Assembly: GCA_938002085.1 (NCBI GenBank)
Contig: CALLAT010000035.1
Location: 1 to 58,948 of the forward strand
Direction: 5' to 3'
DNA from: an uncultured Pseudanabaenaceae cyanobacterium
Lineage (GTDB): Bacteria; Cyanobacteriota; Cyanobacteriia; PCC-9006; JAAUQQ01
Length of the DNA: 58,948 nucleotides
The translations under genes were made by a program, and so were the position numbers. Of the stretch, positions 18,072-27,446 are shown piece by piece. The notes under the pieces are model-generated. The model was not told where the DNA came from. It saw only the letters and a list, made by a program, of their open reading frames with translations, and made no database searches. The first letter of the stretch is position 1, and each line of letters opens with the position of its first letter.

Positions 18072-18431
18072 TTACTCCTCTGCATCCTCTTCGGTCGCCG
18101 CAGTGCCAAAACCAGCCAATAGAGACTGCTCCATGGTCATGCGTTGCTCGGCCGTGCGGAGAAAGTAGCCACCCATCATAGCGGAAGCCAACAAGCGGCC
18201 CAAGTGTTCGCGATTGGTGGTGACTTCCACATTGAAAGCCCCTTCGGGCAGGTGACCCAGTAGACCACCAATATTCTGCTCCATGATGCGGAGAACATCC
18301 TTGTTCTCAGGCTTGGAGAGTCGGCTTACGATTTCGGGGTGGAGAGAGTGAATGTACTGAACGAGGGCGTTGTCATCCCCCTTGGAAGAATCCCCGAAGG
18401 AGCCGGATGAGATTTGAAGGTCTTCATTCAC
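18072..18431 (-). CDS. DUF760 family protein
   Basis: The product is 119 residues from a GTG (18431) preceded by AAGAGG at a distance of nine bases; a TTG two codons earlier is possible. The core ALVQYIHSLHPEIVSRLSKPENKDVLRIMEQNI is typical of DUF760, a family of cyanobacteria and chloroplasts. It continues with NREHLGRLLASAMMGGYFLRTAEQRMTME. The protein looks soluble and helical, with no signal peptide. The biochemical role of the family is not established. It is monocistronic by appearance, with a strong terminator downstream and about 300 bases to the sigma factor gene upstream. Confidence 0.88.
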   Translation of the reverse strand: MNEDLQISSGSFGDSSKGDDNALVQYIHSLHPEIVSRLSKPENKDVLRIMEQNIGGLLGHLPEGAFNVEVTTNREHLGRLLASAMMGGYFLRTAEQRMTMEQSLLAGFGTAATEEDAEE

Positions 18432-18730
18432 GGTCAAATACCTCTTGCCAAAATCAGCTATTACAAAGACCTAAACCTGGTTGAGAGTTCAAAACCAGGA
18501 GATTTAGCGGTCTTTGCTTTCTGTACTCAGCATAGCAACTAACCCAAAAGGGCGAAGTCGCTAAGACCGTACGATTAGGGCGGTTTACGCGCTATTAACA
18601 AGCCGTTGTATAACTGTGAAATCCGCCAGACATCCCTCAGAGACAACAGTTATCTCAGAAAGCCGATGGTCTCAAGACACAAATGGGATGTACATAACGC
18701 AACAAGAACCGCGCCTAACTTCAGGCTGCC

Positions 18731-19687
18731 CTAACCGGCCAGGTATTCGAACATATCGCCTTTGCGCTTGCGCAGCTTGTTTAGCGCTTCCCGTTCAATT
18801 TGGCGGACACGCTCACGGCTGATGCTGAGATGCTCACCAATCTTAGCTAGGGTTAAGCCTTTGCCATCTTCCAAGCCAAAACGCAGACGCAGTACGGTCT
18901 CCTGCTGACTAGTCAGCTCAGAAAGTAAGCTCTCCAAGTCGTTCCGCAGGGAGGACTGAGCTGTGAAATCTTCGGGGGACTGTCCCTCATCCTGGAGCAG
19001 CTCGCTCAGCTCGGTATCGCCGTTTTCGCCAACACGCAAGTCAAGGGAAAGGGGCTGACGGGACTTCTCAAGATAATCCCGCACCAACTTAACTTCGATA
19101 CCCACTGCTTCAGAAACTTCAGCGGGGCTGGGTGAACGGCCAAGACTCTGGGTCAACTCACGTTGGGTCTTCTTGATTTTATTTAGTTTTTCGGTGATGT
19201 GAATGGGTAAGCGGATAGTGCGGCTCTTCTCGGCGATCGCCCGAGTAATGGCCTGGCGAATCCACCAGTAGGCATAGGTCGAAAAACGGTAGCCCTTGGT
19301 AGGGTCAAACTTTTCAACCCCCCGCTGCATACCAATTGTCCCTTCCTGGATCAAGTCCAGCATGTCCAAATTGCGCTTGAGGTATTTCTTTGCAACGGAG
19401 ACAACAAGGCGCAGGTTGGCCTCAATCATTTTTTTCTTTGCATCACTGCCAGCATCTAAGACAGTGCGCAGCTCTGCCTGGGAAATCCCTGCGGTTTTGG
19501 CCCACTCTTCCAAGGTCGGCTCACGCTCCAAGGACTCCGCGAGTTCCTTCTGCTGGGCTTCTAGGGCAACGAGCTTCTGTACTCGCTTGCCATAGACAAT
19601 TTCCTGCTCATGGGTGAGAAGCGGGACTCGACCAATTTCACGCAGGTAGATGCGAACTAAATCCGACGAAGGCTGTGACTTTCTCAT
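18731..19687 (-). CDS. Group 2 sigma-70 factor (RpoD-like, SigD/RpoD3 type possible)
   Basis: The product is 318 residues from the ATG at 19687; an upstream in-frame TTG adds three. Region 1.2 starts at [17 protein letters not shown]. Region 2 includes [33 protein letters not shown] and [14 protein letters not shown]. Region 4 has the helix-turn-helix [21 protein letters not shown]. It lacks the long region 1.1 of the primary sigma factor, as expected for group 2. These sigma factors adjust cyanobacterial transcription to light, nutrients and stress. The length and a good HLR1-like RpaB site at 19835-19852 recall the high-light-induced SigD/RpoD3 group. The paralogue assignment is inference. 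Confidence 0.93.
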   Translation of the reverse strand: MRKSQPSSDLVRIYLREIGRVPLLTHEQEIVYGKRVQKLVALEAQQKELAESLEREPTLEEWAKTAGISQAELRTVLDAGSDAKKKMIEANLRLVVSVAKKYLKRNLDMLDLIQEGTIGMQRGVEKFDPTKGYRFSTYAYWWIRQAITRAIAEKSRTIRLPIHITEKLNKIKKTQRELTQSLGRSPSPAEVSEAVGIEVKLVRDYLEKSRQPLSLDLRVGENGDTELSELLQDEGQSPEDFTAQSSLRNDLESLLSELTSQQETVLRLRFGLEDGKGLTLAKIGEHLSISRERVRQIEREALNKLRKRKGDMFEYLAG

Positions 19688-20033
19688 GTTGAGCAAAGGA
19701 ATGAACCGTTAATGAGAGAGAGAACCTAGGGTAGTTACAACCTACAGCGAACCCGCTGGGGGTAATGCAACAGATGTAACCAAACTTGCTCTCTATAGCT
19801 TCAAGAGCTGGTGCGAGATCTCCGCAAACAAGACTTTGTTTACTTTTGTAACGCCTTCTCAGATTAGATCCACTCTCGTCTCATGTAAAGCCTAGTTTTA
19901 TGAGGATTCACACAAAAAGTTACTCATAAATGAGCAGTTACTCTCAATCTAGCCTCTACAAAATCTTGCAAAAGCTGACTGCACATAGCTTTGCCAAATA
20001 TCCATGCTCGAGAAAATGAGACGGGGAAATATT
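19688..20033. other. Upstream region of the sigma factor gene
   Basis: These 346 bases are richer in A and T than their surroundings and carry no gene. They hold the HLR1-like site and, at 19919-19943, the repeated AGTTACTC with an internal CTCAT-AA-ATGAG palindrome. I see no terminator signature for the small gene that ends at 20034. Confidence 0.5.
19835..19852 (-). promoter_or_regulatory. HLR1-like RpaB site upstream of the sigma factor gene
   Basis: Read on the minus strand the sequence is GTTACAAA-AG-TAAACAAA. The HLR1 consensus is two (G/T)TTACA(A/T)(A/T) units two bases apart. The first unit matches 8 of 8 and the second 6 of 8. It lies about 150 bases before the start codon. A second direct repeat, AGTTACTC at 19919 and 19936, lies further upstream. 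Confidence 0.5.
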
Positions 20034-20246
20034 TTAGGATTTAGGTTTGCACTTACCAGAGCGAATCAAGCCAGCTCGCTTGGCGATCGCATCATCCTTA
20101 GAATCAAAGGGGCCCCAGCATTCAATCGTAGGCGCATCGTCTTCATCGTCATCACCGGCATAGGCTGCAAGCTCCATTGCTGTGACGATTAGACATCCTC
20201 CCGATTCCTGAGAAACGATGTACCACTTGCTTGAAAAGTCACTCAT
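20034..20246 (-). CDS. Small cyanobacterial protein of unknown function
   Basis: The product is 70 residues from the ATG at 20246 (MSDFSSKWYIVSQ). A GTG three codons earlier would give 73. It has an alpha-beta look: a strand KWYIVSQ, another CLIVTAMELAAYAG, an acidic DDDEDD patch, and CWGPFDSKDDAIAKRAGLIRSGKCKP. The GPF-S--DA-AKR pattern is seen in small SPOR-like or substrate-related cyanobacterial proteins, but I cannot name the family. It lies between the sigma factor gene and cpcG on the same strand. Confidence 0.7.
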   Translation of the reverse strand: MSDFSSKWYIVSQESGGCLIVTAMELAAYAGDDDEDDAPTIECWGPFDSKDDAIAKRAGLIRSGKCKPKS

Positions 20247-20382
20247 TCCTGGCACCTGCGCTAAATTTCGCCTCTAGTCTAACGACTGTCTTCTGGACCT
20301 GGTATAAATTCGGTCTTTTTACAAACAGTCTGTATCCCTCTTTTGGCAAAGAATCCCACGCCTCGCTAAAACCAGAGGCAAA

Positions 20383-20414
20383 GCAAAAGCGCCCCCAAAA
20401 GGAGGCGCTTTTGC
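20383..20414 (-). terminator. Terminator of cpcG
   Basis: GCAAAAGCGCC pairs with GGCGCTTTTGC, with CC-CAAAAG-G inside the loop. On the minus strand the stem ends in GCTTTTGCTTTG. It begins 48 bases after the cpcG stop codon. Confidence 0.75.
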
Positions 20415-20461
20415 CTAAGACCAACAAACTGTTTCTAGACAGGGTGAAATTAAACCCAGTC

Positions 20462-21229
20462 TTAGTTGCCGGTGACTCGGCGGAAAGGAACCTTGCTCAT
20501 GTAGTCAAGGCCTTCAACAGAAGCGGAACCACCAGCAGTAGAGCCCATGCTTACGCTACGAGCCATGTCCAAGAAGTAGCTTGGGCTACCCGCACCAAGC
20601 TGACGTTGGCGGCGCTTGAAGCTGGGAGCTGGACCTCCAGAGAAAACAGCCTTGGGGAAGCCCAAGATGTTGCGGTGGTAGGAGTCGTAACGAGGCGACT
20701 GGATATTGAAGGGAGTTTCGCCTTCAGAACGGCCAGGCAGGTTACGACGACGCTGGTAAGGCAAGATATCCTCGCCAAAGTTCTCCAGATACTCGTCGCT
20801 ATCGAGCAGCGCATCCACAAAACCTTGAAGGCCTTTGGTTGCTACAACGATGGACCAAGCAATCTTCTCATCTTCGCCATAGGCATCACGACCCAGCACA
20901 CGCTGGACGGTTTGCTCAACGAAACGATAGTTACTGTTCTTATCGTAGAAGCTGCTGCGGTAGGTGTTGGAAAGCAACAAACCACGAACAAAAGCACGCA
21001 CAGTGATTTGGCCGTCGCGCAGTTGAGACTCTAGGAAAGTCTCACGATCGCTCTTAAACGCGTGGAAGAAGATCTGGCGATAGCCCGCCTCAATCAGCTC
21101 CTGCGTATCACCAACAGAAAGCAAATTCTCAGCAGAATAAATCCGGGGTTGGTCGTCACCGGAAATCTCATACCCTTTCACACGTGCATTGACGGTGACG
21201 GGTGCGTAATTTAATAAAGGAATGGCCAC
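20462..21229 (-). CDS. cpcG: Phycobilisome rod-core linker polypeptide CpcG
   Basis: The product is 255 residues, the usual CpcG length. The PBS linker domain (pfam00427 type) spans about 15-190, with [31 protein letters not shown] and [12 protein letters not shown] split across it, and [22 protein letters not shown]. The C-terminal part is the core-contact segment with FLDMARSV. CpcG joins phycocyanin rods to the allophycocyanin core of the antenna. The start [10 protein letters not shown] is typical. No other phycobilisome gene is next to it. It is divergent from a response regulator gene, sharing about 245 bases that may hold an RpaB-type site. Confidence 0.96.
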   Translation of the reverse strand: MAIPLLNYAPVTVNARVKGYEISGDDQPRIYSAENLLSVGDTQELIEAGYRQIFFHAFKSDRETFLESQLRDGQITVRAFVRGLLLSNTYRSSFYDKNSNYRFVEQTVQRVLGRDAYGEDEKIAWSIVVATKGLQGFVDALLDSDEYLENFGEDILPYQRRRNLPGRSEGETPFNIQSPRYDSYHRNILGFPKAVFSGGPAPSFKRRQRQLGAGSPSYFLDMARSVSMGSTAGGSASVEGLDYMSKVPFRRVTGN

Positions 21230-21343
21230 GTGAGTGTCGTCTCCCTGCCTACACGGAAAATCTTAAACAAACATTCTTGCCAAATCATACGGCTCGGCGG
21301 CTCTGATCCCACGCAGTTGTGGCAAAACATTACAGAGTTTAAC

Positions 21344-21361
21344 GTTACAAAAATTCACGTC
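21344..21361 (+). promoter_or_regulatory. Weak HLR1-like site between cpcG and the response regulator gene
   Basis: GTTACAAA (21344-21351) matches one HLR1 unit fully. The second unit, two bases on, is TTCACGTC and matches only 5 of 8. A TTACA also lies 15 bases upstream. RpaB is known to act on phycobilisome genes, so the place is sensible, but the match is weak. Confidence 0.25.
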
Positions 21362-21474
21362 GTTTTCGTCCAGCAGATGCGGCCGATCAAACGATCTAAT
21401 GCCCTCAGGGTAAGAGATATAAGATTAGGAAGGTACCGCCAAGTCTCGACAACGTAAACGCTTTAGCCCCTCTA

Positions 21475-22176
21475 ATGGACATTTTAATCGTCGAAGATGA
21501 GAGTGAGATTGCTCAATTAGTGAAGATTTTTCTCACAAAGGAGGGCTTTCATTGCCGGGTCTGTAGTGACGGATTTTCAGCGCTGGCAGAAGTTGAACGT
21601 CAGCCACCGGATTTGATTGTGCTGGACTGGATGATTCCAGGGCTAGATGGCCTAGAAGTCTGCACAAGGGTCCGACGACGAGTGGGTCCAAAGGATCCAT
21701 TCATATTGATGCTGACGGCGAAGGGAGAAGAGGTCGACCGAATTATTGGTCTCTCTACCGGAGCGGACGATTATTTAGTGAAGCCCTTTAGTCCGAAGGA
21801 GCTGGTGGTTAGGGTGAGGGCATTGTTACGGCGATCGCTGCGCCAGGTCGGCCCTCCCAGCAATCTTTGCCAAAGCGAACACTTCCGCCTCAACTTAGAC
21901 CAGCAACAGGCTTACCAACTCGACAGCGGCAACGAAGAAAAGCTGGACTTAACGACCCTCGAATTCAAATTGCTCAAAGCTTTTGTGGGGGCTCCTGGGA
22001 GAGTTTGGAGCCGGGCTCAGCTTATTGAGCAGCTCTGGGATGGGGACTTCTTTGGTGATGAACGCGTCGTAGATACCCACATTGCCCGGCTCCGCAAAAA
22101 GGTCGAGGAGAATTCCAGCAAGCCGACATTTATCAAAACGGTGATTGGGGCGGGCTACAAATTCGAGGACAGCTGA
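21475..22176 (+). CDS. OmpR-family response regulator
   Basis: The product is 233 residues. The receiver domain has the acidic pair (VEDES), the phosphoacceptor Asp at 51 (LIVLDWMIPG), the Thr of MLTAKG and the Lys of LVKPFSP. The C-terminal winged helix is of the OmpR/PhoB type (LTTLEFKLLKAFVGAPGRVWSR, then VVDTHIARLRKKVE). It probably binds DNA direct repeats once phosphorylated by the histidine kinase encoded seven bases downstream. It is not the orphan RpaA or RpaB, which lack an adjacent kinase. The regulon is unknown. Divergent cpcG lies 245 bases away. Confidence 0.93.
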   Translation: MDILIVEDESEIAQLVKIFLTKEGFHCRVCSDGFSALAEVERQPPDLIVLDWMIPGLDGLEVCTRVRRRVGPKDPFILMLTAKGEEVDRIIGLSTGADDYLVKPFSPKELVVRVRALLRRSLRQVGPPSNLCQSEHFRLNLDQQQAYQLDSGNEEKLDLTTLEFKLLKAFVGAPGRVWSRAQLIEQLWDGDFFGDERVVDTHIARLRKKVEENSSKPTFIKTVIGAGYKFEDS

Positions 22177-22183
22177 ATCAGCC

Positions 22184-23311
22184 ATGCTCACGAACCATCA
22201 ATCCGATCCACCGCCCAAGCTGGGCTTGCAAACTCGTCTCTTGCTGTCCCACCTCGTCGTCATGATCGTGGGTCTATCCATTTTGGTGGGGGTGGGCCGG
22301 GTCTCTACGCCCCAGCTTTTTATTTGGCAGCTGCGGCAGTTGGAAGGTCGAGGCATTCGGGTGGGCTACCGCTATGAGCTAGAGCAGGTGTTTGAGAAGG
22401 CCTGGAGCCGAGGGGCATTGTGGTCGGTGTTGCTGGGCGGCGGTGCTGCGGGGGGCTTGAGCTATTGGCTGGCGAAGCGGATTACGGAACCGCTAACAGA
22501 GATCCAGGCAGCGACCCAGCGATTTGCAGCGGGGGAGTTGGAGCCACGGCTGCCGGACAGCGACATTCTGGAATTGAACGAACTGGCAACCAGTTTTAAC
22601 GCAATGGCGCTGCGGCTAGAGAATGTGGAACAGCGGCGGCGGGAGCTGGTGGGGGATTTGACCCATGAATTGCGCACACCACTGACGGTGCTGAATGGCT
22701 ATTTGGAAGGGATGACTGATGGTGCTATCGCCCCGAGCCCTGAAGTTTATGCTCGCCTAACCCAGGAAACCAAGCGGCTGGGTCGCCTCGTGGAGGATTT
22801 CCAGACCCTATCTAAAGCCGAAGCAGGCTATTTACCGATTCAAACCGCAGCTGTGGCGGTAGAACCCTTGTTAAGGAGTTTGCGCGATCGCTTCGCCGAC
22901 CAACTCCTGGAAGATGGACCGGAGCTAAAGCTGGACTGCCCCCCAGATTTGCCTAGCCTCCGCGCAGATAAAGCTCGGTTGGAGCAAATCCTCGTCAATC
23001 TGATTGGTAATGCTATTCGCTACACGACCCAGGGCTCGATTACGCTGCGGGCTTGGGCAGAGCCAGGGCGGGTTTGGATGGCGGTATTGGATACGGGCCA
23101 GGGCATTGCTGAGGCAGAGCTAGCTAAGGTTTTTGAGCGGTTTTGGCGATCGGATAAGGCCAGGACGCGGGATAGCGGAGGGGTAGCGGGTTCAGGCATT
23201 GGCTTGGCGATCGCCCGTCGCCTGGTGGAACTCCAGGGCGGTGAAATTCAAGTCAGCAGTCAGCTTGGTCAGGGGAGTGAATTTCGCTTCTGGTTACCGA
23301 TATCCGCATAG
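22184..23311 (+). CDS. Membrane sensor histidine kinase
   Basis: The product is 375 residues from the ATG at 22184; a TTG at 22145 overlaps the response regulator gene. Two membrane segments (about 18-38 and 79-97) flank a short external loop of about 40 residues. A HAMP domain follows (RITEPLTEIQAATQRFAAG). The H box is DLTHELRTPLTVL with His161, and the ATPase has NLIGNAIRYT, DTGQGI and GSGIGLAIA. It resembles the BaeS-like class. The small sensory loop suggests sensing within the membrane or by a partner. It is the likely partner of the upstream regulator. Confidence 0.93.
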   Translation: MLTNHQSDPPPKLGLQTRLLLSHLVVMIVGLSILVGVGRVSTPQLFIWQLRQLEGRGIRVGYRYELEQVFEKAWSRGALWSVLLGGGAAGGLSYWLAKRITEPLTEIQAATQRFAAGELEPRLPDSDILELNELATSFNAMALRLENVEQRRRELVGDLTHELRTPLTVLNGYLEGMTDGAIAPSPEVYARLTQETKRLGRLVEDFQTLSKAEAGYLPIQTAAVAVEPLLRSLRDRFADQLLEDGPELKLDCPPDLPSLRADKARLEQILVNLIGNAIRYTTQGSITLRAWAEPGRVWMAVLDTGQGIAEAELAKVFERFWRSDKARTRDSGGVAGSGIGLAIARRLVELQGGEIQVSSQLGQGSEFRFWLPISA

Positions 23312-23331
23312 GTACGTCGTCCAGAACGGGC

Positions 23332-23388
23332 AACGCATCGATTAACCAATTTCGGTGCGTTTTGCTGCGCAGAAACGGCACCCTACGC
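23332..23388. repeat. Intergenic repeat-like element between histidine kinase gene and lysS
   Basis: AACGCATCG (from 23332) and CGGTGCGTT (23353-23361) form an imperfect inverted repeat, followed by AACGGCACCCTACGCC. Strings of the form GGTGCGTT and ACCCTACGCC are common in dispersed cyanobacterial intergenic repeats. It may also act as terminator for the two convergent genes. Confidence 0.4.
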
Positions 23389-23392
23389 CTAA

Positions 23393-24907
23393 TTATTCAG
23401 CCTCGGCTTCCGCCGCTTTCTCTGGGCGCATGAGGGGGAAGGCAATCACATCGCGAATACTGGGGGAATTGGTCAGCAACATAACGAGGCGATCGATACC
23501 AATGCCCAGGCCGCCTGTAGGAGGCATGCCATATTCCAACGCCGTCAAGAAATCCTCATCAACGTCATTGGCCTCTTCATCACCCGCTGCCTTTGCTGCT
23601 GCCTGGGCTTCCAAGCGCTGACGCTGATCCACTGGATCGGTCAGCTCTGAGAAGCTGTTAGCTGTCTCGCGACCAACGATAAACAGCTCGAAGCGTTCCA
23701 CCAAGCCAGGCTTGCTGCGGTGAGGCTTAGCCAGGGGAGAAATCTCAACCGGGTAGTCCGTGATAAAGGTGGGCTGCATTAGCGTCTCTTCCACCTTTTG
23801 CTCAAAGGCTTCGTTGAGGATTTTGCCAATGGAGGCCATATCGCCACAGCCATGGATGCCTGCTTCTTTTGCCGCTGCCTTAGCCGCATCTAGATCATCC
23901 AAGGCTGCAAAATCAACCCCCGTCGCTTCCTTCACCGCATCATGCATGGTGATGCGCTTCCAAGGAGCCTGAAGATTAATCTGCTCGCCCTGGTAGTCAA
24001 TTTCCAATGTGCCAATTACCTTCTCCGCCGCATCGACGACGAGGGTCTCGGTCAAGGCCATCATGTCGTCGTAGTCAGCGTAGGCCTGGTAAATCTCAAT
24101 GGAGGTGAACTCAGGATTGTGGCGAGTTGAGACCCCCTCATTACGGAAGATGCGGCCCAGCTCAAACACCTTCTCAAAACCACCCACAATCAAACGCTTG
24201 AGATGCAGCTCAGTGGCGATGCGCAGGTACATCTCCATTTCCGTGGCGTTGTGATAGGTCACAAAGGGCTTGGCGGCGGCTCCCCCAGCGGAGGTTTGGA
24301 GCACGGGAGTTTCGATTTCAATAAAGCCCTCTGCATCCAAGTATTGACGGATGCCAGCGGTGATTTTGGCCCGGCGGCGGAAGGTCTCGCGCACATCAGG
24401 ATTCACGATCAGATCCACGTAGCGCTGGCGATAGCGCTTCTCTACGTCAGTTAGGCCATGCCATTTATCCGGCAGGGGCAAGAGGGACTTGGTGAGGATT
24501 TCGTAGTGGTCAGCGCTAACGGAGAGCTCGCCTTTATCGGTACGGCGAACACTGCCCCGAACACCGATGAAGTCGCCCGCATCGGTGAGATTCTTGAGCT
24601 GACCAAAAGCTTCGGGATTCTCCTCTCCCATGGCCGCTTTGATTTTTTTGCGATCCAAGAACAGCTGAATGGTGCCCGTTTCGTCCTGGATGGTGAAGAA
24701 AGCCAGCTTCCCGAAGACGCGGCGGTTCATGATGCGGCCAGCGATCGCCACTTCCACTTCCACCTCAGTCCCATTCTCCAGGTCGGCGTATTTCTTCTGA
24801 AGCTCCGCAGCGCTGTGGGTCGATTTCCAGCTATAGGCGTAGGGATTATGCCCGGCTTGGCGTAGCTGTTCGGCCTTTTCGAGGCGGGTATCGCGGAGTT
24901 CAGACAT
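23393..24907 (-). CDS. lysS: Lysyl-tRNA synthetase, class II
   Basis: The product is 504 residues, a normal length. The N-terminal OB-fold anticodon domain spans about 55-160 ([27 protein letters not shown]). The class II core has motif 1 ([11 protein letters not shown]), motif 2 ([14 protein letters not shown]) and motif 3 ([15 protein letters not shown]). The enzyme charges tRNA-Lys in the cytoplasm. The C-terminal tail is a short Glu/Ala-rich run. Two copies of the palindrome ATTGCAAT lie 25-46 bases before the start codon. The gene is convergent with the histidine kinase gene. Confidence 0.97.
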   Translation of the reverse strand: MSELRDTRLEKAEQLRQAGHNPYAYSWKSTHSAAELQKKYADLENGTEVEVEVAIAGRIMNRRVFGKLAFFTIQDETGTIQLFLDRKKIKAAMGEENPEAFGQLKNLTDAGDFIGVRGSVRRTDKGELSVSADHYEILTKSLLPLPDKWHGLTDVEKRYRQRYVDLIVNPDVRETFRRRAKITAGIRQYLDAEGFIEIETPVLQTSAGGAAAKPFVTYHNATEMEMYLRIATELHLKRLIVGGFEKVFELGRIFRNEGVSTRHNPEFTSIEIYQAYADYDDMMALTETLVVDAAEKVIGTLEIDYQGEQINLQAPWKRITMHDAVKEATGVDFAALDDLDAAKAAAKEAGIHGCGDMASIGKILNEAFEQKVEETLMQPTFITDYPVEISPLAKPHRSKPGLVERFELFIVGRETANSFSELTDPVDQRQRLEAQAAAKAAGDEEANDVDEDFLTALEYGMPPTGGLGIGIDRLVMLLTNSPSIRDVIAFPLMRPEKAAEAEAE

Positions 24908-24931
24908 GACGGCAAGTGAAATGGATGCAGT

Positions 24932-24953
24932 ATTGCAATATCAACATTGCAAT
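24932..24953 (-). promoter_or_regulatory. Paired ATTGCAAT palindromes before lysS
   Basis: ATTGCAAT is its own reverse complement and occurs at 24932-24939 and 24946-24953, a spacing of 14 bases start to start. The pair is 25-46 bases upstream of the lysS start codon. This could be an operator or overlap the promoter. No known factor is assigned. Confidence 0.4.
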
Positions 24954-25053
24954 GGGAAACGGCCGGCCCTGGGGCTGGCGCAGTCCTTTAGCGTAAACGC
25001 TCAAGGCGGCATCCGGCAGCATTCCCACAAGAATTCTTGGCTCAGGATGCTGC

Positions 25054-26052
25054 CTAGACGGCTTCTAGCGATCCCAAGCATTTCCTAGCCTGGTCCGCAT
25101 CTACCGAAATCTGAGTTTTTAAGGCATCCAGCCCATCAAACTTCTGCTCAGGCCGGAGGAACTGGACCAGCTCCACCCTGAGATTCTGACCGTAAAGATC
25201 TCCCTGCCAATCGAACAAATGCACTTCTACAGTCACGCCTTCACCGGAAACTGTGGGGCGTAAGCCAATGTTCATGACGGCTGGATGGTGATTCAGCGCT
25301 GTTTCAGTGGCAGCAGCACTCGCCTCTCCATGGACCACACTGGTAACCTCTACGGCATAGACGCCCAGCTGAGGAATAAACTTCCGCTCTGGCAGTGCTA
25401 AGTTCGCCGTGGGAAAGCCGATGGTTCGCCCTAGTTGCTTACCTTTCACAACCTCCCCCTGGAGGGCATAGCGGCGACCCAGCAAGGGCTCGACGGCTTC
25501 GATATCCCCAGCTTCTAAGGCGGCACGGATGCGAGAGCTACTAATGCGATCGCCCTCTTGGGGATACAGCGCCACAACATTGAGCTCAATGCCCCGAGGC
25601 TCCAAGAGCTGACGCAGGCCATCAGCATTGCCAGTCCGACCCGCACCAAAATGGAAATCGGCTCCGATGCTTACACTGCGGCAATCTAAACCTTGGACCA
25701 GGACTTGCTCCACAAATTCTGCAGGAGAGAGCTTTGCGAGGGCTGCATCAAAGGGAAGCAGAACGAGCTGTTCGATGCCTAAGGCGTCTAACTGCTGAAC
25801 TTTCTCGGGGACTGGGGTCAGGAGCGATCGCTGCTGGCCAGAGAAAAATTCTCGGGGATGGGGTGAGAATGTCACCACTGTACTAACCGGACATTCCCTT
25901 GAAGGCTCTCCTTCACAGGCAATAGGACTTGTAGACCGACCCTCAACCGCAGGTTGAATCACCCGACAGTGCCCTAAATGGACACCGTCAAAATTCCCCA
26001 ACGCGACTCGCGTCGGCGTTACAACCTGATTTAGATCTGAAGTAATGCGCAC
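25054..26052 (-). CDS. ribF: Bifunctional riboflavin kinase / FAD synthetase RibF
   Basis: The product is 332 residues. The N-terminal FMN adenylyltransferase domain has the nucleotidyltransferase motif ALGNFDGVHLGHCRVI and GADFHFGAGRTGNADGL, then ISSSRIRAAL. The C-terminal flavokinase domain has GFPTANLALPE and MNIGLRPTV. RibF phosphorylates riboflavin to FMN and adenylylates FMN to FAD. An insertion of about 20 residues after AVIQPA (EGRSTSPIACEGEPSREC) is not usual in the family and probably lies in a surface loop. The gene lies 146 bases upstream of lysS on the same strand. Confidence 0.96.
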   Translation of the reverse strand: MRITSDLNQVVTPTRVALGNFDGVHLGHCRVIQPAVEGRSTSPIACEGEPSRECPVSTVVTFSPHPREFFSGQQRSLLTPVPEKVQQLDALGIEQLVLLPFDAALAKLSPAEFVEQVLVQGLDCRSVSIGADFHFGAGRTGNADGLRQLLEPRGIELNVVALYPQEGDRISSSRIRAALEAGDIEAVEPLLGRRYALQGEVVKGKQLGRTIGFPTANLALPERKFIPQLGVYAVEVTSVVHGEASAAATETALNHHPAVMNIGLRPTVSGEGVTVEVHLFDWQGDLYGQNLRVELVQFLRPEQKFDGLDALKTQISVDADQARKCLGSLEAV

Positions 26053-26128
26053 GCCGTCTATCTTCCCATGCAGGGGCCTGAGTCAACCAACAGAGGCCAA
26101 GAAGTCCTTTTTTCCCATCCTGCAATTC

Positions 26129-27010
26129 TTAAACCTGAGTAGACGAAGCAGCAACTGGAGAACGTTCCATCACGATCTCCATGCCTTCCTTTGCCATCAC
26201 AGCCCCTGGAAAGCGCTCTTTAGCTGCCACAGCAATATCGTCTAGGAAATCATCTCCGTGGGAGGGGTCATGGTGAAAAATGACCAGTTTCTTCACCCCA
26301 GCAGCCTCAGCCACTTTAATCGCTTCTTGCCAGGTCGAATGGCCCCAGCCCTTCTTGCTTATGGCAGGGTCATGGTATTCAGCGTCGGTGTAGGTGGCAT
26401 CGTAGATCAACACATCAGCCTGACGCGCAAGGTGGACAATATTCTCGTCTACATGGTCTTCAAAATGCTCAGTATCAGTTGCATAGACAGCCGTGTAACC
26501 ATTCGCACTGACGCGATAGCCCATGGCCTTGCCGGGGTGGTTTAGCAGGGCTGTCTCAATGGAGACAGAATCTAAATCCAGCACTTCGCCGGGCTGCAAA
26601 TCATGGAATGACAAGTTACTCGCCATAATCTGAAGCGAAACGGGGAAGTTTGGGTGGAGCATCTGCATACCCAAGCGCTGCTCAACGGTGGAACCATCCA
26701 GTGCCACCGCACCATAGATACGGAACTGGTTTTGAGGGGTAAAAGCAGGTTCAAAGAAGGGAAACCCCTGAACATGGTCCCAGTGGTAGTGGCTAAAGAA
26801 GATGCGAGCCTGCACTGGCCCCTCGGTGATCATTCGCTTTCCAAGGCAGCGCAAACCAGTCCCACCATCAAAAATAAGACGCTCGCCATTGACCTGCATT
26901 TCGACGCAGGGGGTATTTCCGCCGTAGCGGATCGTGTCTTGACCGGGAGAGGGGATACTGCCTCGTACACCCCAAAACCGAATTTTGAATGTCTCGTGGT
27001 CTGTGACCAT
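26129..27010 (-). CDS. Metallo-beta-lactamase fold hydrolase
   Basis: The product is 293 residues. The metal site is FSHYHWDHVQ (His74, His76, Asp78, His79), with further ligands expected in LLNHPG and VYATDTEH. The start FKIRFWGVRGSIPSPGQ is typical of a family of MBL hydrolases related to PhnP and class II cyclic phosphodiesterases. The substrate cannot be named; phosphodiester cleavage is likely from family resemblance. The protein looks cytoplasmic. It precedes ribF by about 76 bases on the same strand. Confidence 0.85.
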   Translation of the reverse strand: MVTDHETFKIRFWGVRGSIPSPGQDTIRYGGNTPCVEMQVNGERLIFDGGTGLRCLGKRMITEGPVQARIFFSHYHWDHVQGFPFFEPAFTPQNQFRIYGAVALDGSTVEQRLGMQMLHPNFPVSLQIMASNLSFHDLQPGEVLDLDSVSIETALLNHPGKAMGYRVSANGYTAVYATDTEHFEDHVDENIVHLARQADVLIYDATYTDAEYHDPAISKKGWGHSTWQEAIKVAEAAGVKKLVIFHHDPSHGDDFLDDIAVAAKERFPGAVMAKEGMEIVMERSPVAASSTQV

Positions 27011-27446
27011 AGATTAATCGTGGAGTGCCAAGCCTTGTGCAACCAAGGTAAAGGTCATCTGGAGGTGATGCAGACTACTGCAATAGGTTGTGACCTGATG
27101 GAGCGATCGCCCATGAAAGCACCTACACCATCAAACGCCACTGCCACCTAGGGCATCTGTGACTCAGGATACACAGATGTTACTTATTATGTGTCGTATG
27201 TAGGAAATGTTTGGGCCAAATCATACTGCGAATAATCATATTCATCACCTAAATATCATTTTGCAGCTACGTGGAGCTTAATAAATAAGAATCTCCAAAG
27301 AAAATTATGAGGATGGAGACTTAGACAGAGGCCCATAGTTGAAGCAAGTGTTAACTGTCCACCGAAACACTTTTGGATTGTAGGATACTGACAACAGCAC
27401 TCTGTGCTGTATCAACCTCTGGGTGTAATGCCTGCAATCTCTTGCC
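27011..27446. other. Divergent intergenic region with a hairpin
   Basis: These 436 bases separate the MBL hydrolase gene (-) from the DUF3611 gene (+) and hold their promoters. A clear stem-loop, CATCTGTG (27154-27161) and CACAGATG (27172-27179), lies near the middle. The 150 bases after it are rich in A and T. I see no coding frame of worth. Confidence 0.5.

Noticed and set aside
20231..21034. Plus-strand frame of 267 codons opposite cpcG
   Set aside because: It is antisense to a clear phycobilisome linker gene and has no family resemblance.
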